NCBI GenBank assembly: GCA_022818135.1
Contig: JAFMSR010000005.1
Location: 19,365,216 to 19,429,215 of the forward strand
Direction: 5' to 3'
Source of the DNA: Saxidomus purpurata
Taxonomy: Eukaryota > Mollusca > Bivalvia > Venerida > Veneridae
DNA: 64,000 bases
The notes below the pieces were generated by a model. It did not search any database and was not told the DNA's origin. It saw only the letters and a list, made by a program, of their open reading frames with translations. Below, piece after piece: positions 26,041 through 38,000 of this stretch. Numbering within the stretch: the first letter of the stretch is position 1; the number at the start of each line of letters is the position of its first letter. The position numbers and the translations under genes were made by a program.

Positions 26041-26924
26041 CAATTATAAACATAAATGGAAAAAGATTACACTCTCTTGCGGGTACGTTTTCGTTAACAG
26101 AAGGACTTATTAATTCACACAAAAATATAAAGCGATCGAATAATACCAGTTTAGTAATATTATTATTTATTTTTCCCGGTGATATCTTCCTGCCAAATGT
26201 TATAAGCTTCATATCATTGTTCGTATCAAAGAAAACTGTTGAATATGTTGGACAGAGATACATAACATTAGCCAATAAAAAAACCGGTAGCGTTATTAGC
26301 GCCTTATCAATCTTATATAAACGTAGTATCTACTATAAAAATTACAGGGACCTCTACTGACAAATGGTTCATACATAGCGGCGTATTTCTAGTATGTTGT
26401 TATCTGAAAATGAGACATAGCGCTTGCAAGTATATATACTTCTATCAATTTATATTTTGTATATTTTTGTATTTATATAATTTTAATTTAAGCGAAATAT
26501 GAATATTCGTTCGACAAAAATCGAAAATGTAAATAACGAAAGTAACTATTCATATATGTATTTTCTATATGCAAAATATTTGCTTTTTCAACTGGCAGCG
26601 ATTCGATAAGTCAGGGGTTTCATATTATAAGTGAAGTTTTATTCATTTCTGTACTATGTGTTATGATTACTTAATGTTCGTTACAATTATTTAACTTTCA
26701 GCATAGAAAAATCGAAGTCAATAGATATTGATTTGTAATAAAGGAATTAGCATTTTTTAAAAACACAGTACCCAAAGCAAAAATCAAGAAGCAATTGAAA
26801 AATAATTGTTACTGAGATGTTGCAAGCTATTATTTGAAACTTGTTATAAAAGATACATTTTATTAAATGTGAATTTATTATCGTTTATTTTTTTCAGTCT
26901 TTGGCTTGTTAAGTAGTGAAAAGG

Positions 26925-29507
26925 ATGACGTCAGCAGTATATTTTGGACTTTTTGCTGGAATTATCAGTTGTGTTACATGTAGTTCCACTAGCATTGATG
27001 AGTATGCAAAACAAGTTTGTGGTGGTGAAAACAAGTGCAGCAGTTCGAATAGCACATCTGTCCCAAAAGATTCATGCTGCCGTCCATGCGAATGCGATGC
27101 TGTTTGTTTAGAAAAAGGGACATGTTGCCACGATGCTATAGTCAATTCATCAAAAAATGTAACGATGCAAAGGTGCTTGTTGGCTGCAAAACAACCAAAA
27201 TCATATCGTGATTTAAGACATTTTGATAGATATTTTGTGCGGGCTTACTGCCCTTACAAATACGATAATCAGCAAATCAGACATAAATGTGAAACTGATT
27301 TCCCTGATTCTCCAAATGATGTGCCATTTGTTTCATCAAAGGACGGTAAAATTGTTTACAAGAATAGACACTGTGCTGCATGTTATGGTGAAGAAGATGT
27401 CGTCGCATGGGATCTTCTTATCGATCGTTATTGTATTAAGCAAGCGTTTTTAGGTGATAATGGACATAATCTGCCCACAAATGCATCCTACAAAACAGAA
27501 CTACTGATGAATGATTGCTTACTTCAGTTTATGAGACCGGCAATAACAGATGTGAGATATACGCTTTGTTTGGAAGAAAAGCAGCTCATTTCGACCTGCG
27601 ATGAAAACCAACCGCTGGATGATATTGCTAAAGAATCTAAAGCAATGTGTTCTACTGATAAGAGTAAGTTTCCCTTGAAAACTCCAAATACTTTGACAGT
27701 TACTATTTTTTCATTTCTGTTGCATCTTTATCTCATGCATAAACAATAACATTGACAGGATGGCCTACCATAAATATATTTGTTTTATCATTTTGATGGT
27801 TTTTGGTGACAACAATAAGATGATGGTTTTGATCTGTCAGCCATATTTGGAGACATTATAACATCTTCTGTTAAAACTGTTTACTGTTTACTTGCATCAA
27901 TAAAAATAGAATAACATAATATTTAAATCAATTTCATCAACCATTTTATGTTATGAATTAAGGAATAATTTTTTAAAATGTTTTAAAACTCCCAGGTGCC
28001 CTTTCAATCTTTCCCGAGCGCATGAATACGAAGGGATATGCCAATATATTCTGTTACCTGTGTAACAAACGCTCTGTGATGACGTGCGATTTAGAAGACA
28101 CAAGAAAGGCTACCGAAAACTTTATATTTATCCTGGACATTTCCCCATTGATCTTAGCGGATGAGGGTGATCCAAAGACAGACAGGTGTAGCCATGGAAA
28201 AGTATATGACAAACTCTTTGTAAGTATGTCAGAAGCAATTTCGGTCTATGTATGAATATACGAGATGCTTTCATTTCATGTTTATAGTGTTCTACAGCAT
28301 AAAAGGCTTATTATTATAACATAACTCGTTGACTAACTCACTTGTTTGCGCATGTTGCAATGTTTGATTAAACTTAAAACATTCATGCTAATTATTTTGG
28401 TGTTATTGCGGTTTTTTTATAAATCTTATAGTATTTCAGTCATACTGCGACAAAGAGTATACTAGTGGTTGTTTCAACTTTGTAATCGTTGATAAGAAGA
28501 AACAACATCTATGTCTTAACATACAAACAGCTTCAAAGACACTTCTATATCAACTATAATATGCAAGCAGCAATGGCTTACCACTATTTAAATTTGTGAT
28601 TAATTCTGCGATGTTTTAATGGCGAAAATATCACCTTCTATTTAAATTTGTAATTAAGTCTGCAATCAAATCGCGAAATCATCGGCACACGAAAATAACA
28701 CCTTTTATGATACTGATTATATATATGGCATTGAACTTTCTTTCAGGAATTGATTTTACTTTATTTTAGGATGTCTGCAGACCTATCTACTGTCCATTGT
28801 TTGATGTTCCCGTAAACGGTATGTGCACTTCGCTTGTAGCGTCAAGTAAGCTGAACTATGGTTTCAGCTTTCAACTTGTTCAAATGTCACTGAAATCAAT
28901 GCACCAAAGCGAGTTACAGGACTTCTTCACCTCATTGCTTAAGACTATGACGGAAAAACTTCAAATTGAACGTTGTCCCATGTGCGGTGTCTCTTTTAAG
29001 AGAGAAATGGGTTCGGGTATATTGAATTTAACGGACACTTTTTTTCTTCAGCTGGTTTTAACTACATCCCTTAGATGTAAGCTTGAACACGTTTTATCAG
29101 TGTCAGACAGTTTAGCGAAACAAATTCATTCAAACAAGAACTTTACACCTTTAATAGGAGATGTTCAAGTCCTTATAAAGTATTTAAGTTTAAACGAAAA
29201 GTACCAGGAAATCAGTGCAAATGCCGAAAAATTAATCGATTTGGACAGAAATGCGTGTTCGTTTCTCTCTCCGTCTAGATTTGACAATTGTCCCAAAATT
29301 GCACTTACAATTAATGAATATGATATCCTTGCAAACAAGCGTGAAGTGTTTAAGTATCAGACTGCTCGAAATCAGCACAACCGCTTTGAAATCTGCTACG
29401 ATGACTATCAGTTGTTGATTGAGAGTATGACTAGTAATTACAAGGAAGGGAGACCCACTGATACCCTAGCTATTGTAAGTGTAGTATTAATCATGTGGTT
29501 TATATAA
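26925..29507 (+). CDS. Cysteine-rich receptor-ectodomain-like protein, copy A (3 exons)
   Basis: Exons are 26925-27663, 27996-28219 and 28770-29507, with borders A|gtaagt, cccag|GT, TTT|gtaagt and tttag|GAT; the frame is kept (phases 1 and 0), giving about 566 residues. Residues 1-20 form a signal peptide. A somatomedin-B-like motif (CCRPCECDAVCLEKGTCC) follows near residue 45, then a 'YKNRHCAAC' segment, a 'CYLCNKRS' segment in exon 2 and 'CPMCGV' in exon 3. There are several N-glycosylation sites. The end ('FEICYDDYQLL' then the hydrophobic 'TLAIVSVVLIMWFI') resembles the boundary between ectodomain and first helix in Methuselah-like/family-B-like receptors, but the frame stops there. The ATG is chosen because an in-frame stop lies just upstream; a likely 5' UTR splice acceptor (ttttttcag) ends at 26896. 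AATAAA lies at 29546. Function is unknown: a decoy or membrane-tethered ectodomain is inference. Confidence 0.75.
27664..27749 (+). other. Exon-1 read-through tail, copy A (putative short isoform 3' coding end)
   Basis: If the first intron of copy A is retained, the frame continues past the donor for about 28 codons and ends in a hydrophobic tail (TLTVTIFSFLLHLYLM) that looks like a GPI-anchor signal or a short membrane anchor. An AATAAA lies downstream at 27899-27904, still inside intron 1. Copies B and C keep an equivalent tail and signal. The product would be about 272 residues with only the SMB-like and 'CAAC' parts. Confidence 0.45.
27899..27904 (+). promoter_or_regulatory. Candidate intronic poly(A) signal, copy A
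   Basis: AATAAA inside intron 1, about 150 bp after the read-through stop. The equivalent positions in the other two copies also have AATAAA. Confidence 0.4.
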
Positions 29508-29545
29508 AGAAATACAATTGACGAAATATTGTAAAATCTAAAGTG

Positions 29546-29551
29546 AATAAA
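29546..29551 (+). promoter_or_regulatory. Candidate poly(A) signal after exon 3, copy A
   Basis: AATAAA about 40 bp after the exon-3 stop. It supports exon 3 being the true last exon in copy A. The same block in copy B lacks a perfect AATAAA close to the stop. Confidence 0.35.
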
Positions 29552-31139
29552 TTTTAAAATATAATAGTGAATAGGTTTGAAATCTACGAATTAACCCTTT
29601 GACAAGTGTTGTAAAACGACATTCTTTCTTCAAATTGAAACAGTCTGATATGAGAATGTTAAAACGACATAATAGGTAAATTAATATTTTGTTCTTTTCG
29701 TTCGCTATTATATCTTACTTGCTGAGATGACAATACTTTAAAGTCTAGCAATTAAGTACACCCTTACCGGGTTTTGAACATATAACCATCAATTAGTGAG
29801 TTATTGAATGATTTTAACCTAGCGAGCAGAACCACTAGACAAAAGCCGGGTCACGATATTTTGCTTACTATTTCTCCGTGGTTTGAATGCGACTATCTTG
29901 CGAAGTATTGTCTGTAAGCATTTGTTATTGACTTTTTTTCACACTTTTTTTTAACCTTCCAATTTTCAAGAGTTTTATTTAATCATATGATAGTATTATT
30001 ATATAAACGACATGATGACGCCTGTTGTTATATGGATGAAATAAGCGCATATAAACATACTAGATCTACACTGTAATACAATTTAGTTTATAATTAATTT
30101 AGTGTTTGGTACCAATATAAACTAGATTTCTGACATGAACATTTGTTTTTTTTTATTCTTCATTTATTGTCTTTATTAACTATTTTAGAAAATCAAACAC
30201 TCATCATCATTATCAGATATTTGGTCACATGTGTGTCGTATTATTGATATTGGATAAGTAGTGTTAAATATGTGAATCTCGATGAATAAAATAAATCTCA
30301 CTTCTTTTGTAATATATCTTTAGGTGTCATTGCATAAATATATTCTACCCTAGATATCTTTAGCTTTGTTTAACAGTTTGCTCAATTTGATTTTTAAGTA
30401 CTCTTTAAAGATAATTACTATTCTATGAAATTTCAACACTGTTATATTTTGTATTCAGTCGGAAAATATATATTTTGTCTTTTTACGCCCCCTAAGGCAC
30501 AGACACTTGGGTTCAGGAGAGTGATTCTGGCCCAATTGTGTCTATCTTGTTTTTTTTTTCATATTCACATACTATAAGAACTCAGTATACACACTGAACA
30601 GGTTTAGTCACTCAACGGAAACATTTTAAAAAAAATTTTTTTTTCACTATATGTCTCTATAAACCACAAGATACCAGACTCCAATGGTGGAAAAATTACT
30701 ACTTCGTTCAATTCACGATGCATTTCAAGAATCCACAATACACCTTACGAAAACTTACCGGTGCCTATCAGTAGTCTATATGTTTACCTCTTCGTACACA
30801 AAGTCGTTGGAGCTGACATTCTCATTTTCAAAAGAAAACCGACACAAATTTCAAAAACTACCTGTATTTTGGAGCTGGTTACTGTTGATGTCGAATAGCT
30901 CCCGGTCGTGTATAAGCGCAGTTTTGAGCCGGACACCAAATTGCGCTTACGAATACAGGAATTGTTATTATCATCTCACCTGGCGCCAAATTCAACCGCT
31001 CTAGCGACGGTGTGTACTAAAAAGTTTTTACGAAAGTTTAGATTAAAGTGTTTTTAAAAGTTTTACGAAAAGATTGAGAGAGTTGAATGCTTGTTTCTTG
31101 GTACATTTTGTTGACAGTATTAAATCAGACAAATGTAAA

Positions 31140-33850
31140 ATTGAACGAAATTCATAAAGCATGCAAAAATATACAAGAAAAGGACCACACTGGAAATAAG
31201 AGCTTGCTCTTTAATTATTGTGTTATCCTTAGTATTTGGTACTGAAAAATACATACATATATTCAATTTCGTGCCGTAGCGCAAAAGAGTGTCCCCTTAC
31301 AAGAGTATAGATACCTATTATTATTGGTCAGCTAGCTGCAGGGAGTATCAGAAGTCATTTAAGCAACTAACGTAGATGTGTGGAATTAACTTGTCAATAA
31401 AGCTTAACAATGCTTGGAGAAAATGTATAGGGATAGCTCTAACAATGCACTGATTGGTCATCTAGTCGCATCGGATTTTGCAATTCATTAAATATGTTAC
31501 GTGGTTGCGTGTACTTAAAAATGTCCCTTTTTACAACGAAATCAATCCTTGTCTCAGTCTTACTTTGGCATAAGTAAGTTTGATTTAGTTTTATCATAAT
31601 TATTTCATTCCATATATACATAAATACATGTACACAAAACAGACATATGACACAACAAAACAAAAAGCAAGTGGGTAAGGGCCACAAGTTCAAGCAACAT
31701 TAATGGACGGCCTTCCGTTATTCGTAGAATTTTTAGAGAAAGAGATCCGCACTAAAAATAACGATAACAGTCTCAAAAGCATTCCTATACTAACAAAAAC
31801 GGTACTGACAAATATGATATTTCGGATGAAAAAAAGGCTTATTGTCTAAACGAGCATTTTACTTCCATTTAAACAGTCGATGCAACGGCAACTCAATTAC
31901 CAAATTTTATTCGTAAAACTGAAAAAAGTTCGTCGTCATTTACCATTCACCCTCAAACAATTATAGACATTCTGTCTACATAAACTTTAAACAAAGCAGT
32001 AGGACCTGATGAAATCAGTCATACGATTCTTAAACTCACAGTAGTATCTGTTTTCTGCTATGTATTTTATTGATCTGTTTAAGATGGTGTTTATCCTAAT
32101 ATTTGGAAAATCGCAAAAGTCATACCACATCTTACAAAGGGAAATGAAAATATACCTTCTAATCATAGACCTATATCATTAATAAGCTGTATAAGAAATG
32201 CCATGGAACGAGTAATTTACAAGCAACATTATAATCATCTTCACCCTCACCATTTGATCTATCCATTACAATCAGGTTTTCTTCCATGACACTCAACCGT
32301 ATACCAGCTTATAGACATTTATCTATCAACAAATATGTGAATCATTTGATAATGTTCAAGCAATCGAGTCTGGCATTTGGTTTACTTTTTAAATTAAAAC
32401 AGTTTCGTTTAAACGATGAACTCCTTCAATGGATTAATGATTATCGGTATATCCCTGACCATAAACAATCAGTTTTTATTTGATCCGCAACATCCGAGGT
32501 ATTGAATACTTCAGCTTGTGTTCCACAGGGCTCAGCCCTTGATCCCCTACTTTTTTCATTTATGTCAACATTAAAAACTTTACATTGCCGAAAACCTATT
32601 AATTATCTTTTACTCTTTTAGCTAATGACAATTCTTTGGCAGTTTCGTCAAAAGATATTAAAGTGACATTATGCACATTTTTTAAAAGTAAAATTCCAGC
32701 TGAAATAGATGTGTGTGAAAAGGGTAGAGGAAATAATAACTTTTGACCAAATACAACAAACTTTTCCTGCTACCAGTACGAAATAATAACTTTCCAAATA
32801 TGACTTTTCCTATTTTGACTGGGAGAGTCAATTTAAGAAATAAACAAATGCATGTCGGAGTTGCTTCCCTTCCACTGCCGAGCAACACTAATAACACAAG
32901 GGAGATCACTGCCTAGGAAGGAATTATTATTTTATTAGTCCATTTCTTTAATTTCTAAGGCACCACCTTCAAATATTAATGCGGCATTATCATTACTTTA
33001 ACACATTTAAATGCACAGCTACCGAAAATTGCTTTTATAAAACTGTCACCAAAAATACACTATGTGCAGTAAGATCAGCATAATGTCACTTTAACTACAT
33101 AGAAACAACTATAAACCATTTACTTCAAACAATCAATGATTGGTCAAAGCAGTGGCTAGTAAATTTTTATCCTAATAAAACTGAAGTTATGTTTTCTCAT
33201 CCAACACCAATAATAAACCAACACTTTTATTTAATGATGTTTCACTGACATTAACATATTGGGTTATTATTGTCGTCCGATTTAAAGTGACATGAATACA
33301 GTATTGATATTGTTAAAATTTCAGCTTCAAAAGTTCTGGGCTCTGTGCGTTCTTTCAAATTTAGATTAATCGGATTTATACATAGTATATGTATATACAT
33401 GTATGTCCAATTTTAGAATATGCTTCTGTAGTCTGGGATGGTTGCACGGTTTATGAACACAATTCTTTGAAACAGTTGCAATACGAAGCCATCCGAGTTG
33501 TCACAGGCCTCACACGATCAGTTTCAATGGAACGCTTATTAAAAATATAGGCTGGGTATCACTTGTTACACGTAAAATTAAGAAAAAGGTATTCTTTATA
33601 AAGAAAAATATGGAGTTTTACCTGACTACTTGCAACATATTTTCCCATTAACTGTGTCTGAAACAACTCGTTATTCTCTAAGAAATGACGAAAACTTTAC
33701 TACAATAGCTAGCCATACACTAATATATTTTATTATGCATCATTTTTACCATCTTTGTTGAATTATGGAACTCATTTGAATTCGAAATTCGAAACTCGGT
33801 ATTTTTAAGTATATTCAAGTCAAAATTAAGAGAATAAATGAGACGTCCGT
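31140..33850 (+). mobile_element. Degenerate non-LTR retrotransposon (RT) inside the inverted-repeat element
   Basis: Plus-strand fragments in shifting frames show reverse transcriptase landmarks: 'NKAVGPDEI' near 32.0 kb, 'RPISLISC' near 32.17 kb, 'LQSGF' near 32.27 kb, 'QWINDY' near 32.44 kb, a 'VPQGSALDPLLF'-like box near 32.52 kb and 'NKTEVMFSHP' near 33.18 kb. Stops and frameshifts mean it is dead. A 437-bp element interrupts it at 32658-33094. A LINE-like 3' tail ('ggaccacactggaaataag') at about 31.18 kb marks a second fragment. The class is probably CR1/L2/jockey-like. Confidence 0.7.
32658..33094. mobile_element. 437-bp MITE with TTAA target site, nested in the dead RT
   Basis: Its ends are perfect inverted repeats (TTAAAGTGACATTATGC and its complement), including TTAA at both borders. 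The RT frame before the element ends in 'SSKDI' and resumes after it at 'YIETTINHLL' in the same frame once the element and one TTAA are discounted. This shows precise insertion with TTAA duplication, as in piggyBac-type elements. No coding capacity is seen. Confidence 0.75.
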
Positions 33851-35079
33851 TTCTTGTTATTGTAGTTTTTTAAAAATGACAGTGCATTGCTTTTAGCGTT
33901 CTTTACATAAATCATCGTGCGTATTTTTTTTATTTTTTTTGGTACCACGGTTTCTTCTTGTCCTTAAGACAAGACAACGTATAAAATCTTGTGAAATCGT
34001 CATCACTGATGAATGATCCATAATGAGTAAGACAGTATTTGAAACAGTTGACCTTTTATGCAGGTCGTTGAGAAAAGACGAAAGGTATTTTCATGGTATT
34101 CAGGTGATCCTTTCAGATTTTTATTAACTCCCCCCAGTATCAGACGATTTGCTGAGTGACTTCGGAAAAGTGTTTTATGGAATCATTTCTTTTCTGCAAT
34201 ACCTCGCCATATTACCCTTCAAAATGCTCACATTGGTTTACAGTTAAGAATGATGCTCAAAGCACAGTGGATGCTTTAAAAACATCTAAGAAATAAGTTT
34301 TACCAAGTTATTTCTGTTATTTACAAATACAAATTAAGACGTCAAAAGATAGTCAAAAAGGTTTTGACAGATTTCCTCTATAATTCAATGTTAACAAAAC
34401 TGTTATACAGACCGTTATTTTTGGTAATAACTATGGCAATGTTTATTATTCTAGGAGTATAAATCTTTAATGTTTTATTTAAATGTATGATGGTCACTTT
34501 AAACGGTAATTATTTCTTTAATCTAAACTTTCGTAAAACCTTTTTAGTACACACCGTCGTTAGAGCGGTTGAATTTGGCGCCAGGTGAGATGATAATAAC
34601 AATTCCTGTATTCGTAAGCGCAATTTGGTGTCCGGCTCAAAACTGCGCTAATACACGACCGGGAGCTATTCGACATCAACAGTAACCAGCTCCAAAATAC
34701 AGGTAGTTTTTGAAATTTGTGTCGGTTTTCTTTTGAAAATGAGAATGTCAGCTCCAACGACTTTGTGTACGAAGAGGTAAACATATAGACTACTGATAGG
34801 CACCGGTAAGTTTTCGTAAGGTGTAATGTGGATTCTTGAAATGCATCGTGAATTGAACGAAGTAGTAATTTTTCCACCATTGGAGTCTGGTATCTTGTGG
34901 TTTATAGAGACATATAGTGAAAAAAAATTTTTTTTTTTAATGTTTCCGTTGAGTGACTAAACCTGTTCAGTGTGTATACTGAGTTCTTATAGTATGTGAA
35001 TATGAAAAAAAAAACAAGATAGACACAATTGGGCCAGAATCACTCTCCTGAACCCAAGTGTCTGTGCCCTAAGGTGGAT

Positions 35080-38000
35080 ATATTACTTTGTAATGCATTT
35101 AAGGGGCCTACCTAAAAGGTAAAGGTCACACTTACAGTTTAAAGGTAATAGAGTCCAATATATATGCATTATTCGTATCCGTCCCTTCTTCAAATGTAAC
35201 ATTAATTTGAATGATTTTGAAATGAATTTGAGAGCAAATGTTTAGCACATGTAGATAAGGTGTTGTGTACAAGCACCGAGTCCACACCTTAAATGTCAAG
35301 GTCACAGACTGCGAGACTCGTCTTTGTTTTCTCTTTTTTTGAGGGGGGCGGATGGCATTCGTCAGTAATGAGGGTCAGCTCTTGTTAAATATGTAATAGA
35401 CTGCAATCGATACTGTTAGCACTTGTATGGAAAAATTACATATAATTGTATGTCATGATTAAGTATTTTTCGTTCATTGTATTGTTTCATGATAAAATGG
35501 ACTTATCGCTCTTTCATGATAATCTATTAGTATAATTGATGCAACATGTTCGTACATTAAGCGCACTAGTGCGAGGTTAGCCATGAAAATTTAAACGTGA
35601 GTAAAGGTAGTGCCAGTTTTAGCTTGATACAGAGCAACTATACGATATAATTTCCATTTTGAAATTCGTGAGTTTAGAAACTGTTTGCGATAAACTTATT
35701 TTCAAATATCTACACATGATTTGATTTTATCAAAGGACATTCGTGTCCAATGGACATAATTTTAGAGTTTATTCTTCTTGTGAACCTTTGTGTTAATTAA
35801 TGTTGTGTTTTGAATGAAATTGGATGTTGATAAAATATATTTATATAACGAACACTTCTGACACGCCTAATATATGTAACGTGAAATATATTTTTTCTTG
35901 CAGTTGTTTTTAATACGCACAAAACAGGTAGATGTTTCTGAATTTGTTTCATGTCCATATTATTTGTCTCTGTTACATTGAAACTTATATTTCAAGCTGT
36001 ATGGATCTGTGTTCTATTCCAATGTAAGGAATATCTTAAACTACAGGGTAATTGAAGTACTGTCGTGTTATCAGTTTCAATAACAGAAACACACCAATAT
36101 CATTCCTGTCATCCCATTATATACTAACTTAAAGGCACCGAGTACGTTCCATCCCCGACATATATTGTTTCCGTGAAACCTTTAGGTAAATGTAAATCCA
36201 ATGGAGAGAATGTGTAAAGAATGGTGTTAGGTTCGCGTTAATATATTCGAGAATAATACACCATTAGCACTGACATCGGATTATCACACGTTTGGTGAAT
36301 GAAGACCGCAGACACGCGCTTTCTATTAAAACATAGATCATTTCTGTATTAGGTTATAAGTCTGAAACTTAAATCTTAAACAGAAATGAGAATGTTGTAA
36401 ACATATAGAATTACATGTTCAAGCATTCAAAAAGTTTCTTCCAATTATATTTCATATTTCAATAATAGGTATTGAAAGCAATAGAAATGCGAAAATGATT
36501 TTTTCCCCTAAACATATACAAAACGTCAACATTAAAAATGACATGCAAATTCAATATTGCACATCAATACCTACATGAATGGAACCTTTTGGTGAATAGA
36601 GTAACAGGCCCCAGCTTTACAAAACCATGAAATAACAATGCGAAACAATAGTCTTTAGTAACCGTCGCGTGCGGCAAAGATAATAGCTGATACGGAAAAG
36701 ACCGGTATTAGCAGAACAATTTAACCCAATTTCATTATTACTGTCATGATCATAATTGCATGTATTGCATGTAACATCCGACCATATGAAATGAACTCTA
36801 GCTTTACTTATATTAACATACAATGTAGCTAAACATCATAGTTTGACTAATAGAAACCCGTATATATTATTATGCACTACTGATGCTTTCTGGCTAGTTT
36901 AATTCAAATCCAGCAAGGAGATACAATCAAGTAAAGACAAATTTCAACAATTCTTCTACGTAGCCTTAAATGCAGTGGACAAGGGTGCGGTTATTCTGCG
37001 AGTTAAGACATTTTCTCCAATTCGTGGTCATTCTCATCAATTTTAGCCACAAAAAAGTAACTATCCGTCGAGAAATTGAACTCCGTTTTCCAGCTTGACA
37101 GGCATTGATACTTACCACTATTGTTGAAAATTAAAGACAAGAGTATTAACTCTATGGAAATGCATCATTAATCCTTGTTTTACTTGTCTTATCAAATATG
37201 TTACTAGAAATATTGACCGTTATTCAACGACCAAGAAAGTATAATTACTAGATACACTCATAATTAACATTAGTTGGAGGGTAACAACATATCATGTTGA
37301 TAGGTATGAGCTATTTACGTACTTATATTATAAAACCATTCATGAAAGACTTAAAACGCGATAATCTTTTATTTACCTTTTTCATTGGGTATTACCCAAA
37401 TAAAAGGTGTCTTACATAGTGAATTTTTCAAAATTAAAAAAAATGTTATACGTTCTACTTCTCATTTCATTGGCGGTTGAAAGGCTACTCACCTTCTGAG
37501 AAAAGCGAGCTTCGAGTCTCGATTTCTATGGCGTCAATGTAAAAAAGGAAAGTGTTGGCAGATAGAGGAAAGTGAGATTAATTCGCATATGTAATTATCT
37601 CATGTTTACAAAATTTTAGATAGGACATTTTAGACTAAGGCGACGATATATTATAACACCTTTAGCTAAGGTATTGAATGTCAGGAATGGCCAAAAGAAG
37701 AATGTAATAACACGTTTCGTTTTAGTCAACAATTCTATTAACCCGAACGATTGTTAAAATCTTCTAAGTCACTGGGCATACAAAAACGGTCAATCCCAAT
37801 CTTTCGCGTATCACTTTAGAACAGTGCTTACAATTATCGCTGTCGTGCCAAGGTTGGGATTTACCATGTGTGACTAATATTTATAGAGGGAAAAGTCTGG
37901 CAGATAGATGTCTTACGAAGATTTTTGTATAACTTGATTTCGGGTACAAAAGCCAATCAGATTCCATGATACAAAAGTCAAATCTGTCAAATCTTCCAGG

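Larger units (their letters stand above)
30498..35066. mobile_element. 4.57-kb transposable element with ~550-bp terminal inverted repeats
   Basis: The two ends are near-identical inverted copies: about 30498-31048 and 34516-35066. They start with CACAGACACTTGGG and show only a few mismatches by eye. A perfect 8-bp direct repeat, ccctaagg, flanks the element at 30490-30497 and 35067-35074. Unit B carries the matching unoccupied site near 49.94 kb, so this is an insertion made after (or lost from one copy since) the duplication. Each arm contains the same open frame of 106 codons (30684-31004 plus, 34560-34880 minus), with no recognised transposase motif. The interior holds a degenerate LINE. 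An 8-bp duplication fits hAT, P-like or Mutator-like elements; the family is not settled. Confidence 0.8.

Noticed and set aside
25973..26360. Overlapping 100-109-codon frames on both strands upstream of copy A
   Set aside because: They overlap the 63-bp tandem repeat, are AT-rich, and are not kept open in units B and C.
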